A stretch of 64,000 nucleotides of DNA from Salipiger sp. IMCC34102 (GTDB taxonomy: Bacteria > Pseudomonadota > Alphaproteobacteria > Rhodobacterales > Rhodobacteraceae), in NCBI RefSeq assembly GCF_004145405.1, contig NZ_SELQ01000005.1:62001-126000 (forward strand), given 5' to 3'. The position numbers and the translations under genes are program-made. Below, piece by piece: positions 7,811-16,845 of the stretch. Each line of letters starts with the position of its first letter. The first letter of the stretch is position 1. Below the pieces are notes generated by a model. The model had not been told where the DNA came from. It saw only the letters and a program-made list of their open reading frames with translations, and searched no databases.

Positions 7811-9592
7811 TCACGGCACCAGCGGGTAGATCATCGGGATCGCGATGGAACAGATCACGGCCAGGCTCAGGTTCAGCGGCAGGCCGACGCGCAGGAAGTC
7901 GGTGAACTTGTACCCGCCGGGGCCGTAGACCAGCGTGTTGGTCTGGTAGCCGATCGGGGTCGAGAAACTGGCCGAGGCCGCCATCATAACCGCGATCACC
8001 AGGGGTCGCGGGTCCACGTCCAGCGCGCCCGCAAGCCCGATGGCCACCGGGGTCAGCACCACGGCCACGGCGTTGTTGGACACCATCTCGGTCAGGACCA
8101 TGGACAGGAAATAGACCGCGAAGACGACCACGTAAGGCGGCAGCGTCTGCAACGAGGGTGCGACGGCGGCGGCGATTGCCTCGACGGCGCCCGAGGCTTC
8201 CAGCGCGGCCCCCACCGCCAGCATCCCGAAAATCAGCGCCAGAAGCGGCCCGTCGATGCTGGCGAAGGCCTCGTCCGCGTCGATGCAGCCGGTCACCAGC
8301 ACGATCACCACGCCGATGAAGGACAACAGCAGGATCGGCGCCACGCCGAAGCCGGCCAGCGCCACGATACCCACCATCGTGGCGATGGCGATGGGGGCGT
8401 GGCTGCGGCGATAGGCCCGCTCCGTCGGCTTGGAGACGTCCGCCAGCCGCATGTCGGCGGCGAGACGCTGGATATCCTCTGGCGCGCCTTCCAGAAGCAG
8501 GGTGTCGCCCACCTTCACGATCACGTCCTGCAGCCCGCGGATGTTCTTGTCGCGCCGGTGCATCGCCAGCGTGTAGACCCCGTAGCGCCGCCGCAGCCGC
8601 ATCGCGCCCAACTGGCGGCCCACCATCTTCGAATCGGGAGAGATCAGCACCTCCACCGTCGTCGTCTCCACCGCAGAGACCTGGTCGACGCGCCGCAACT
8701 CCTTGTTCTGCTGCAGCGACAGCAGTTCGGTCATCGCCGTGCGCAGCACCACGCGGTCGCCGACCTGCAGTTCGACCGTCTCCAGCTCGTGCCGCAGCGA
8801 GGCATCGCCGCGCACCACGTCTATCAGGCGCACGCCCTCGCGCTGGAACAACTGCACGCCCATGACCTCGCGCCCGATCAGGTTGCTCTCGGGCGGGATC
8901 ACGGCTTCGGTGAAAAAGCGCATCTTGGACCGGTCCGACAGCATCGCCGCCATGCTGGTGCGATCGGGCAGCAGGCGATTGCCGAACAGGATCAGGTAGC
9001 CCATCGTCCAGACGAGGATCACCAGGCCGATAGGCGTCACCTCGAAGATGCCGAAGGGTTCCAGCCCCGACTGGCGCGCCACCCCGTCGACGACGAGGTT
9101 GGTCGAGGTCCCGATCAGCGTCAGCGTGCCGCCGACGATGGCCCCGTAGGACAGCGGAATCAGCAGCTTGGAGGCCGCGACCTTCATCGTGCGGGCCATC
9201 TGCACGAAGACCGGAAGCATCACCACCACGACCGGCGTGTTGTTCACGAAGGCAGAGGCCGAGACGACGAACCCCATCGCGCCGCCCATGGCCTGCCGGG
9301 GGTTGCGCCGGGCGGCGCGTTCGGCGGCCTGGCTGACCGAATTGAGCGCCCCTGTGCGCACCAGGGCCCCCATGACGATGAACATCATCGCGATGGTCCA
9401 GGGCGCGGCGTTCGACAGGACCGCCACCGCCTCGTCATAGCTCAGCACGCCCGAGACCAGCAGGATGCCTGCGCCGATCAGCGCCACGACCTCGGTGGGG
9501 AAGGTCTCCCGCAGGAACATGATGAACATCAGGCCCAGCACACCCAGGGTGAAGGCCGCCTTGTGGTCGGCGAGGAAGTCGGTCAGGAACAT
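7811..9592 (-). CDS. SLC13/DASS-type anion permease with two RCK_C (TrkA-C) domains
   Basis: A 593-residue inner-membrane transporter. Two halves of hydrophobic helices flank a central soluble region of roughly residues 210-400 that contains two TrkA-C-like modules (IGREVMGVQLFQREGVRL and VGRQLGAMRLRRRYGV). The conserved SNNAVAVVLTPVAIGLA and SASFSTPIGYQTNTLVYGP motifs are those of sodium-coupled sulfate/dicarboxylate carriers. The substrate is not determinable; sulfate or another small anion is likely for this architecture. It is preceded on the same strand by a DMT-family gene. Confidence 0.88.
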   Translation of the reverse strand: MFLTDFLADHKAAFTLGVLGLMFIMFLRETFPTEVVALIGAGILLVSGVLSYDEAVAVLSNAAPWTIAMMFIVMGALVRTGALNSVSQAAERAARRNPRQAMGGAMGFVVSASAFVNNTPVVVVMLPVFVQMARTMKVAASKLLIPLSYGAIVGGTLTLIGTSTNLVVDGVARQSGLEPFGIFEVTPIGLVILVWTMGYLILFGNRLLPDRTSMAAMLSDRSKMRFFTEAVIPPESNLIGREVMGVQLFQREGVRLIDVVRGDASLRHELETVELQVGDRVVLRTAMTELLSLQQNKELRRVDQVSAVETTTVEVLISPDSKMVGRQLGAMRLRRRYGVYTLAMHRRDKNIRGLQDVIVKVGDTLLLEGAPEDIQRLAADMRLADVSKPTERAYRRSHAPIAIATMVGIVALAGFGVAPILLLSFIGVVIVLVTGCIDADEAFASIDGPLLALIFGMLAVGAALEASGAVEAIAAAVAPSLQTLPPYVVVFAVYFLSMVLTEMVSNNAVAVVLTPVAIGLAGALDVDPRPLVIAVMMAASASFSTPIGYQTNTLVYGPGGYKFTDFLRVGLPLNLSLAVICSIAIPMIYPLVP

Positions 9593-9604
9593 GGAAGCGC
9601 TCGG

Positions 9605-10543
9605 TCAGGACGCTCCATCATGACGCGCCACAGCGTTCGGAGCAATGGGATTCGGAGGGGGATCGGGGTCGCGCGGCTTGACCAGCGACAGCCCCGCGAG
9701 CATGGCCGCCAGCGCCGTCCAGACCCAGAGCGAATAGCGCTCTCCCAGCAGGATCATCGACCAGGCCACGCCGAAGCCGGTCACGAGGTAGGCGACCTGA
9801 CCCGCGAAGGTCGCCCCCGCCCGGCCCACCAGCCAGACGTAGCCGCAATAGACGCCCGCGTGGATGGCAGAAGTCGCAAGCAAAGAGGCATCCGCCAGCA
9901 CGAAGGGCGGGCGCGGCACGAACATCGCCCCAGTGGCCGCCGCCAGCGTTCCCGTCCCCAGCGCGCCCAGCAGCGAGGCGCCGAAGAGCACGTCCACCGC
10001 GTCGAGCGACCCCGTGCCCCAGCGCGCGACGGCATTGCCCTCGATCGCGTAGCAGAACGGCGCGACAAGCGCGACGAGCAGCCAGGGCGCCATCGCGGGG
10101 TCCGGCAGGCTGGACTGCGGCAGCGCGATCAGCGCCACGCCCGTCAGCCCCAACCCCAGCCCCAGGGCGCGCAGCCAGGTGAACCGGTCCGTGCCCAGTG
10201 CCAGCGCCATCGGAAAGGCGAACATCGGCACGCTGGCGATCGCGATCGCCATGATCCCGGCGGGCAGTTGCGCCGCGGCGCGGAAACTGGCCGAGTTCGG
10301 CAGAATCGTCCCCATCAGCGCGATGAAGACCCAGACGCCCAGCGTCGCCCGCGTCAGCCGCAGCCGCCTGCGCCGCATCAGTTGGACGATCCCCAGCAGC
10401 ACCGCGCCGATCAGCATCTGCCAGAAGACCAGCGCGATCTCGGCCCGGCCCAGCGAGACGGTGATCTTGTTGAGCGGCGTGGTCAGCCCCCATCCCAGCC
10501 CCAGCAGAACCAGGAACCCGGTCAGGCGCGCCCGTTCGCTCAC
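9605..10543 (-). CDS. DMT superfamily (EamA) transporter
   Basis: A 312-residue membrane protein with about ten hydrophobic segments in two EamA repeats (start GLGWGLTTPLNKITVSLG; second repeat from about residue 160). Members export or import metabolites of diverse type; no substrate can be read here. It starts with GTG and overlaps the end of the upstream phosphoesterase by 4 bp (GTGA), implying coupling. Confidence 0.88.
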   Translation of the reverse strand: MSERARLTGFLVLLGLGWGLTTPLNKITVSLGRAEIALVFWQMLIGAVLLGIVQLMRRRRLRLTRATLGVWVFIALMGTILPNSASFRAAAQLPAGIMAIAIASVPMFAFPMALALGTDRFTWLRALGLGLGLTGVALIALPQSSLPDPAMAPWLLVALVAPFCYAIEGNAVARWGTGSLDAVDVLFGASLLGALGTGTLAAATGAMFVPRPPFVLADASLLATSAIHAGVYCGYVWLVGRAGATFAGQVAYLVTGFGVAWSMILLGERYSLWVWTALAAMLAGLSLVKPRDPDPPPNPIAPNAVARHDGAS

Positions 10544-11355
10544 GCAGGGCCCGCCGCGGAGAGCCTGCCGCCCTGGCGCACCATCTCGATCCGGGTCGCC
10601 TTGCCGCTGCGGTCGTCGGTCTCGACGTAGAGCCCCGACAGCGTCGCCTCTCCGCCCGCGGGCTGGAAACGGCCCCGTGGCATGCCGGTGATGAAGCGGT
10701 TGAGCGGCTCGTCCTTCTCCATCCCGATGACCGACTGGTAGTCACCGCACATGCCCGCGTCCGACTGGTAGGCGGTGCCGCCGGGCAGGATCATCGCGTC
10801 CGCCGTGGGCACGTGGGTATGGGTGCCCACCACCACGCTCGCGCGCCCGTCGCAGTAATGCCCCACCGCCATCTTCTCCGACGTCGCCTCGCAATGGATG
10901 TCCACGAGGGAGGCCGCCACCTGCCCGCCCATCGGGTATTGCTTGAGCACCCCGTCCAGCGCCGAGAAGGGATCGTCGAAGGGTCGCTTCATGAAGACCT
11001 GGCCCAGCGCCTGCGCCACCAGCACCTTGCGCCCGCGTCCGTCGGTATAGACCCGCGCGCCCGCCCCCGGCGCGCTTTTCGAGAAGTTCAGCGGCCGCAG
11101 GATCCGCGGCTCGCGTTCGATGAAGGCCATCATGTCGCGCTGGTCGAAGGCGTGATCGCCCAGCGTGACCGCGTCGGCCCCAGCCTCCAGTATGAGTTTC
11201 GCGTGATCGGGCGAAAGACCCGCGCCGTTGGTGGCGTTCTCGCCGTTGACGACGACGAAATCCAGCCGCCATTCGGTGCGCAACCGGGGCAGATGGTCGG
11301 TGATGGCGGTGCGGCCGGCGCGTCCCATGACGTCGCCCAGGAAGAGGATTTTCAT
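10540..11355 (-). CDS. YmdB-type metallophosphoesterase (TIGR00282 family)
   Basis: A 271-residue calcineurin-like phosphoesterase of the YmdB group. The Bacillus homologue hydrolyses 2',3'-cyclic nucleotides. Metal-site motifs are LFLGDVMGRAGR at the start, VVNGENATNG, LGDHAFDQ, and the VVGTHTHVPTAD that closes the site. The usual family length is about 265-280 residues. In alphaproteobacteria it commonly sits beside 5-formyl-THF cyclo-ligase, as here, though the reason is not known. Confidence 0.9.
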   Translation of the reverse strand: MKILFLGDVMGRAGRTAITDHLPRLRTEWRLDFVVVNGENATNGAGLSPDHAKLILEAGADAVTLGDHAFDQRDMMAFIEREPRILRPLNFSKSAPGAGARVYTDGRGRKVLVAQALGQVFMKRPFDDPFSALDGVLKQYPMGGQVAASLVDIHCEATSEKMAVGHYCDGRASVVVGTHTHVPTADAMILPGGTAYQSDAGMCGDYQSVIGMEKDEPLNRFITGMPRGRFQPAGGEATLSGLYVETDDRSGKATRIEMVRQGGRLSAAGPA

Positions 11356-11511
11356 GCCCCCGCCCTTATCGCGCCTTAGCCCTCGGTGCCAGAGAAAGCG
11401 GTGCCGGAGGAGCGACGCCTGAGCGCCACCCGTTCCGGCCCTCCTCGCCTCGACAGCGCCTGACCGGTCGCCCGATGATGCCCCGATGACACCCAGAAGT
11501 CCGCCACTGGA

Positions 11512-12075
11512 TCAGCCCGGAACGATGACCTCCGCCTCCGTCACGATCATGTCGAGCGGCTGATCGGTCGCCTCCTGCGGCAGGTCCCCCGCCTCCTGCG
11601 CGGCATAGGCGAACCCGATGGCAAGGGCCGGCCCCGCGGCGCGCAGCGCCTCCAGCGTGCGGTCGTAGAAGCCGCCGCCGTAGCCCAGCCGCCCGCCCGC
11701 GCGGTCGAAGGCCACCAGCGGCACGATCAGGATCTGCGGCACCATCCATTCCCCCTCCTCCGGCACCGGCGCGCCGAAGGTGCCCTCGACCATCCGGCTC
11801 TCCGGCGTCCAGAGGCGGAAGCGCAACGGGCTGGACGGGGCTTCGATCACCGGCAGGCCCACGGGACCATGGGCCGCGGCCTCCTCCAGCGCGGGGCGCG
11901 GGTCGATCTCGGTGCGCATCGCGGCGTAGCCCGCCAGCGGCACGCCGCGATGGCCTGCCAGCACCTCCGACAGTTTGCCCGCAGCAGCGCGCGCATGCGC
12001 ATGGGCCTCGGCGCGGCGGGTGAAGGCCACCGCGCGCGCCTGCGCCTTGAAGTCGGGGACCGGGCCGTCCGTCAC
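11512..12075 (-). CDS. 5-formyltetrahydrofolate cyclo-ligase
   Basis: A 187-residue enzyme converting 5-formyl-THF to 5,10-methenyl-THF with ATP. The signature region LGYGGGFYDRTLEALRA and the MVPQILIVPLVAFDRAGGR segment are typical. The start is the GTG at 12075, which overlaps the mgtE stop (GTGA) and gives the standard family length. A longer upstream frame would lie inside mgtE. The 156-bp gap downstream was inspected for 6S RNA and none was convincingly found. Confidence 0.92.
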   Translation of the reverse strand: MTDGPVPDFKAQARAVAFTRRAEAHAHARAAAGKLSEVLAGHRGVPLAGYAAMRTEIDPRPALEEAAAHGPVGLPVIEAPSSPLRFRLWTPESRMVEGTFGAPVPEEGEWMVPQILIVPLVAFDRAGGRLGYGGGFYDRTLEALRAAGPALAIGFAYAAQEAGDLPQEATDQPLDMIVTEAEVIVPG

Positions 12076-13463
12076 AGCAACCAGAGTGCTGCGAGACCGA
12101 GGAAGGCGAAGAAACCCACGATATCCGTCACCGTCGTCACGAAGGCGCCCGAGGCCAGCGCGGGGTCGATATTGAGCCGGTCCAGCACGATCGGCACCAC
12201 GGTGCCCGCAAGCCCCGCGATCACCAGGTTGATGACCATCGCCACCGCGATCACCAGCCCCAGCATCGGGCTGCCGAACCACACCAGGCCCACGACCCCC
12301 ATGACCACCGCGAAGAGAAGCCCGTTGATGAGTCCCACCAGCACCTCGCGCCGGATCACCCGCCAGACGTTCGATCCCGTCAAATCCCGCGTCGCCAGTG
12401 CGCGCACCGCCACGGTGAGACTTTGCGTGCCCGCGTTGCCCCCCATCGAGGCCACGATGGGCATCAAGACCGCCAGCGCCACCAGCGCCGAGAGCGTATC
12501 CTCGAAAAGCGAGATCACCAGCGAGGCCAGGATCGCGGTGAAGAGGTTCACCGCAAGCCAGGGCGCACGCTGCTTGGTGGTGTCGCGCACCCGGTCGGAG
12601 ATGCTCCCCTCGCCCACACCGGCAAGGCGCAGAAGGTCCTCCTCCGCCTCTTCCTCGAGGAAGCGGATCGCGTCGTCGATGGTGATGACGCCCACGATCC
12701 GGTCGTTGTCGTCGACCACGGGGGCCGTGATCATGTGGTAGTGGTTGATCGCCTGCGCGACCTCTTCCACGTCCTGCTCGACGTGGAACGTGCGGAAGGT
12801 GTCCTCAACCAGGTCCAGCAGCCGCGTGCCGCGCGGGTGGGACAGGATGCGGCCCAGCGTGACGTAGCCCGTGGCCTTAAGGCGCGGGTCCACCAGGATC
12901 ATGTGGTAGAACTGGTCCGGCAGCGTCACGTCCGAGCGCAGGTAGTCGATGGCGTCGCCCACGGTCCAATGCTCGGGCGCGCGCACCAGCTCCACCTGCA
13001 TGTGACGCCCGGCGGATTCCTCCGGGTAGGACAGCGACTGTTCCACCACCACGCGGTCGGTGGGCGACAGGGCCGTCAGCACCGCCGCCTGCTGGTCCTC
13101 GTCGAGGTATTCGACAAGGTCCACCACGTCGTCGCTGTCGAGGTCGGCCATCGCCTCGGCCAGTTCCGCCGGGTTCAGCGCCGCGATGACTTCCTCGCGC
13201 AGGTTCTCGTCGAGCTCCGACAGAACCTCCCCGTCGAGGCCCCCGCGCCAGAGCGTCAGCAGCTCCGCCCGCGGGCGAATGTCGATGACCTCGATCAGGT
13301 GGGCGATGTCGGCGGGGTGCAGGGGATCCAGAACCGCGTCGATCCGGGCGGTGTCGCGCGCCTCGATCGCCTCCAGCACCTCGTTCACGATCCGCTCGGT
13401 GATGCCGAAGGCTTCGTCCTCGGTGTCCTCGATCTGGTCGGGGTCGGTCTGTGCGTCGGTCAT
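12072..13463 (-). CDS. mgtE: Magnesium transporter MgtE
   Basis: A 463-residue Mg2+ channel. Domain order: N-terminal MgtE helical domain rich in acidic residues (AELAEAMADLDSDDVVDLVE), two CBS domains (about 150-270), a connecting helix, and five C-terminal transmembrane helices with the pore motif MPIVASMGGNAGTQSL. Cytoplasmic Mg2+ gates the channel through the N and CBS domains. The ATG at 13463 is chosen because AGGGGG precedes it. It diverges from guaD across 104 bp. Confidence 0.95.
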   Translation of the reverse strand: MTDAQTDPDQIEDTEDEAFGITERIVNEVLEAIEARDTARIDAVLDPLHPADIAHLIEVIDIRPRAELLTLWRGGLDGEVLSELDENLREEVIAALNPAELAEAMADLDSDDVVDLVEYLDEDQQAAVLTALSPTDRVVVEQSLSYPEESAGRHMQVELVRAPEHWTVGDAIDYLRSDVTLPDQFYHMILVDPRLKATGYVTLGRILSHPRGTRLLDLVEDTFRTFHVEQDVEEVAQAINHYHMITAPVVDDNDRIVGVITIDDAIRFLEEEAEEDLLRLAGVGEGSISDRVRDTTKQRAPWLAVNLFTAILASLVISLFEDTLSALVALAVLMPIVASMGGNAGTQSLTVAVRALATRDLTGSNVWRVIRREVLVGLINGLLFAVVMGVVGLVWFGSPMLGLVIAVAMVINLVIAGLAGTVVPIVLDRLNIDPALASGAFVTTVTDIVGFFAFLGLAALWLL

Positions 13464-13567
13464 GGCGGCCCCCTTGCAGTTCAGCCCGCAGAATAGCCTG
13501 CACGCGCGCCGCGGCAACCGCGTTCGGGCAATTGTGGACCGCCGCATCAGCCCCTAGGGTGCGGCGC

Positions 13568-14860
13568 ATGACACAGCACCTCCTTCTCGGCCAGACCCTT
13601 GGCTTCGACACCATTACCCTGCCGGACGGCCCGGAGGGCGCGCGCCACGACAGCGCGGGCGCCGTGCTGATCGACGGCGACCGGATCGCGGCGGTGGGCC
13701 CGGCAGAGCGGTTGCGCGCGGACCACCCGCAAGCCCCCGTCACCGACTACGGCGACGCGCTCATCGGGCCGGGCTTCGTCGACGCGCACATGCACTATCC
13801 CCAGACCGCGATGATCGCGAGCTGGGGCAAGCGGCTGATCGACTGGCTCAACACCTACACCTTCCCCGAGGAGGCGAGATTCGCCGACCCAGCCTACGCG
13901 GCCCGGATCGCGAACCGCACGCTGGACCTCGCCCTCGCCCACGGTACCACGACGCAGACCAGCTTCTGCACGATCCACCCCGGGTCCGTCGACGCCTGGT
14001 TCGAGGCGGCGGAGGCGCGTGGCATGGCCGTCGTCGGCGGCAAGACCTGCATGGACCGCAACGCGCCCGACGATCTGCGCGACACCGCGCAATCGGCCTA
14101 CGACGACAGCAAGGCGCTGATCGCGCGCTGGCACGGGCGCGGGCGCGCGACCTACGCCATCACGCCGCGCTTCTCGCCCACCTCCTCGCCCGACCAGCTT
14201 TCGGCCCTGGGCGCGCTCTGGTCGGAGCATCCCGACTGCCTGATGCAGACCCACCTGAGCGAGCAGACCGACGAGGTCGCCTGGGTCCGCGACCTCTACC
14301 CGAACGCTCGCGATTACCTCGATACGTACGAGCAGCACGGCCTGCTGGGGCGCCGCGGGCTCTACGGCCACGCGATCCACCTGGAACCGCGCGAGATCGA
14401 CCGCCTGGGCGAGGTCGGCGCGGCAGCGGTGCATTGCCCGACCTCCAACGCCTTCATCGGATCGGGGCTGATGGATGTCATGGGGCTCGCGCGCGCAGGC
14501 CTCGGCATCGGGCTGGCCACGGACACCGGCGGCGGGTCCAGCTTCTCGATGCTGCGCACCATGGCCGCCGCCTACGAGATCGGCCAGCTGCGCGGCCAGC
14601 CGCTGCACCCCGCGCAACTGATGTGGCTCGCCACCGAAGGTTCGGCCCGTGCGCTGCACAGGGGCGGCCGGATCGGACACCTCGGGGCCGGGGCCGCGGC
14701 GGATCTGGTGGTGCTCGACCTTGCCTCCACCCCCGCCATCGCCCAGCGCGCCGCCCGGGCAGAGGACATCTGGGAGGCGCTCTTTCCCACCATCATGATG
14801 GGCGACGACCGCGCCGTGCGGGCAACCTGGGTCGCGGGGACCTGCCGGATCGGCGCGTAA
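13568..14860 (+). CDS. guaD: Guanine deaminase
   Basis: A 430-residue amidohydrolase that deaminates guanine to xanthine. Metal ligands are in DAHMHYPQ (His74, His76), the HLSEQTDE region, GHAIHL, and the C-terminal ATDTGGGSSF aspartate. The PGFVDAHMHYPQ and CPTSNAFIGSGL motifs separate guanine deaminase from other amidohydrolases. With the 8-oxoguanine deaminase-like gene at 15514-16845 it suggests an active purine salvage route. It is a single gene, divergent from mgtE. Confidence 0.92.
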   Translation: MTQHLLLGQTLGFDTITLPDGPEGARHDSAGAVLIDGDRIAAVGPAERLRADHPQAPVTDYGDALIGPGFVDAHMHYPQTAMIASWGKRLIDWLNTYTFPEEARFADPAYAARIANRTLDLALAHGTTTQTSFCTIHPGSVDAWFEAAEARGMAVVGGKTCMDRNAPDDLRDTAQSAYDDSKALIARWHGRGRATYAITPRFSPTSSPDQLSALGALWSEHPDCLMQTHLSEQTDEVAWVRDLYPNARDYLDTYEQHGLLGRRGLYGHAIHLEPREIDRLGEVGAAAVHCPTSNAFIGSGLMDVMGLARAGLGIGLATDTGGGSSFSMLRTMAAAYEIGQLRGQPLHPAQLMWLATEGSARALHRGGRIGHLGAGAAADLVVLDLASTPAIAQRAARAEDIWEALFPTIMMGDDRAVRATWVAGTCRIGA

Positions 14861-14987
14861 GCGCGCACCCGGCCACCCCGCGCGACACCGCGGACGCCTC
14901 CTTGCCCGCGATCCTGCCCGCCTGGGCGCGCGCGATCCTGCCGAAGCGACCGGCCCTGCCGGTCGGCGGGACCGCCCATCGCGCCGA

Positions 14988-15473
14988 TCAGCAGGGACGC
15001 GCCAGCACCATCACCCAGTGGTTCTGCGACCGGCCCAGGCCGTAATGGGTGAAGCGGTTCGACAGCAGGTTGGCCCGGTGTTTTGGAGAGCCTTTCCATT
15101 GCTCGAGCACGGTGGCCGCGTCGGCGAAGCCGTAGGCCAGGTTCTCGCCCACCGTGCAGGTCGAGATGCCGGCGCGGTTGACCCGGCTGCTGATCGTCGT
15201 CCCGTCCAGCCGGTGCGACAATTCCCCCGTGGCGCGAATCCGCCCGGCGTAGGCCGTGGCGACCCCTTCGAGCTGCGCGTTGGGCACCATCGCCTGCGAT
15301 CCGTTCTGGGCGCGGAAGGCGTTCAACTCTTCGTAGAACGCTGGATAGGCGGGGTCCTTGGCGGGCAGCGACTGCCCCGTGGCGATCCCGCCCGCGTTGT
15401 TGAGTTGGACCGGAACACAGGCCCCGGTCAGGGCCAGGGTCGCGACGGCGGCGGCGAGGGCGAAAATCTTCAT
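14988..15473 (-). CDS. CAP/SCP-domain lipoprotein
   Basis: A 161-residue exported protein. The signal peptide ends in a lipobox-like LTGAC at residues 15-19, so membrane anchoring through Cys19 is likely. The rest is a CAP (SCP/PR1) domain: ELNAFRAQNG, then TGELSHRLDG, VGENLAYGFADAATVLEQWKGSPKHRANLL and a final HYGLGRSQNHWVMVLARPC. Bacterial CAP proteins are poorly characterised. A GGAGAG ribosome site precedes the ATG. It lies tail-to-tail with guaD. Confidence 0.85.
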   Translation of the reverse strand: MKIFALAAAVATLALTGACVPVQLNNAGGIATGQSLPAKDPAYPAFYEELNAFRAQNGSQAMVPNAQLEGVATAYAGRIRATGELSHRLDGTTISSRVNRAGISTCTVGENLAYGFADAATVLEQWKGSPKHRANLLSNRFTHYGLGRSQNHWVMVLARPC

Positions 15474-15513
15474 CTTTACTCTCCAACAAGTTGATCTTCG
15501 GCCATATCAACAG

Positions 15514-16845
15514 TCAGGCAAGCTTCCTAGCAAGGCGGTTCTGCGTTGAAATTGTGGCATCCGCATCGACCGTTACCATCCGTCCGTCCGACACCACGCG
15601 GCGCCCCTCGACCAGCAGGTCGCGCACCCGCGTCGGACCCGCCAGCACCAGGGCGGCGGGATCCCAGCTTCCGGCACTTTCGATGCCGGAAACATCCCAG
15701 ACCGCGATATCCGCCCGCTTGCCCACCGCGATCTGGCCGATGTCGGGCCGGTTCAGCACCTCCGCCCCGCCGCGGGTCGCAAGCCTGAGCACCGCCCGCG
15801 CGCTCATCGCATCGGCCCCGAGGCTCACCCGTTGCAGAAGCATCGCCTGCCGCGCCTCCCCGATGAGGGAGGCCGCGTCGTTGCTGGCCGATCCGTCCAC
15901 CCCCAGCCCCACCGTCACGCCGGCGTCCAGCATCGCGCGCACCGGCGCGATCCCCGATCCCAGCCGGCAGTTCGAGCAGGGACAATGCGCGACCCCGGTG
16001 CGGCTGCGGGCGAAGAGGTCGATCTCCGCCCCGTCGAGCTTCACGCAATGGGCGTGCCAGACGTCGTCCCCGGTCCAGCCCAGGTCCTGCGCGTATTGCC
16101 CGGGCCGGCAGCCGAACCTTTCCAGCGAATAGGCCACGTCCTCGTCGTTCTCGGCCAGGTGGGTGTGCAGCATGACCCCCTTGTCGCGCGCCAGCAACGC
16201 CGCGTTGCGCATCAGGTCCGTGCTGACTGAGAAAGGCGAACAGGGCGCGATGCCCACCCGGCACATCGACCCCTCCCGGGGGTCGTGGAAGGCATCGATC
16301 ACGCGGATGCAATCCTCCAGGATCGCGGCCTCGGCCTCCACCAGCGCATCGGGCGGCAGGCCGCCGTCGCTTTCACCGATGCTCATCGCGCCACGGGTGG
16401 GATGAAAGCGCAGGCCGACCTCGGCGGCGGCATGGATCGTGTCGTCGAGCCGCGCCCCGTTGGGATAGAGGTAGAGGTGATCCGAGGTCGTCGTGCACCC
16501 CGACAGCGCCAGTTCGATCAGCCCGGTCTGGGTGGAGGTGAACATCTCCTCCGGGCCGAAGCGCGCCCATATGGGATATAGCGTCTTCAGCCACCCGAAG
16601 AGCAGCGCGTCCTGCCCGCCCGGCACCGCTCGGGTCAGCGATTGGTAAAGATGGTGATGCGTGTTCACCAGCCCCGGCGTCACCACGCAGCCCGAGACGT
16701 CCAGGCTCTCGCCCTCCCCCGCAAGATCCGGCCCGATCTCGGTGATGACGCCATCCTCGATTCGAATGTCCGTGCCCCGCGCCTCGGTGCCCGCGTCGTC
16801 CATGGTCAGAAGATGCGCCGCGTTCCTGAGGATCCGTTCAGCCAT
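15514..16845 (-). CDS. 8-oxoguanine deaminase-like amidohydrolase (AtzA/TrzA subfamily)
   Basis: A 443-residue zinc amidohydrolase. It has the metal site NTHHHLYQSLTRAVP, a HTHLAEND motif and VDGSASNDAASL, the set seen in 8-oxoguanine deaminases, which turn 8-oxoguanine into urate. Other members of the subfamily are hydroxyatrazine and cytosine deaminases, so the substrate is probable, not certain. The start MAERILRNAAHLLTMDD at 16845 overlaps the upstream phosphatase by 8 bp; a frame 12 residues longer is less likely. Confidence 0.85.
   Translation of the reverse strand: MAERILRNAAHLLTMDDAGTEARGTDIRIEDGVITEIGPDLAGEGESLDVSGCVVTPGLVNTHHHLYQSLTRAVPGGQDALLFGWLKTLYPIWARFGPEEMFTSTQTGLIELALSGCTTTSDHLYLYPNGARLDDTIHAAAEVGLRFHPTRGAMSIGESDGGLPPDALVEAEAAILEDCIRVIDAFHDPREGSMCRVGIAPCSPFSVSTDLMRNAALLARDKGVMLHTHLAENDEDVAYSLERFGCRPGQYAQDLGWTGDDVWHAHCVKLDGAEIDLFARSRTGVAHCPCSNCRLGSGIAPVRAMLDAGVTVGLGVDGSASNDAASLIGEARQAMLLQRVSLGADAMSARAVLRLATRGGAEVLNRPDIGQIAVGKRADIAVWDVSGIESAGSWDPAALVLAGPTRVRDLLVEGRRVVSDGRMVTVDADATISTQNRLARKLA

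Noticed and set aside
7223-10630. Plus-strand open frame of 1135 codons
   Set aside because: It is antisense to yebC, the permease and the DMT gene, which have clear domains. Its His/Arg/Gln-rich sequence has no domain.
11356-11511. Gap between 5-formyl-THF cyclo-ligase and the YmdB-type gene, considered for 6S RNA
   Set aside because: 6S RNA often lies near this gene, but no long closing stem with a central bubble was seen and the upstream side is filled by mgtE.
14861-14987. GC-rich inverted sequence after guaD, considered as a terminator
   Set aside because: Short CCGGCCCTGCCGG-like symmetry is present, but there is no T tract on either strand.
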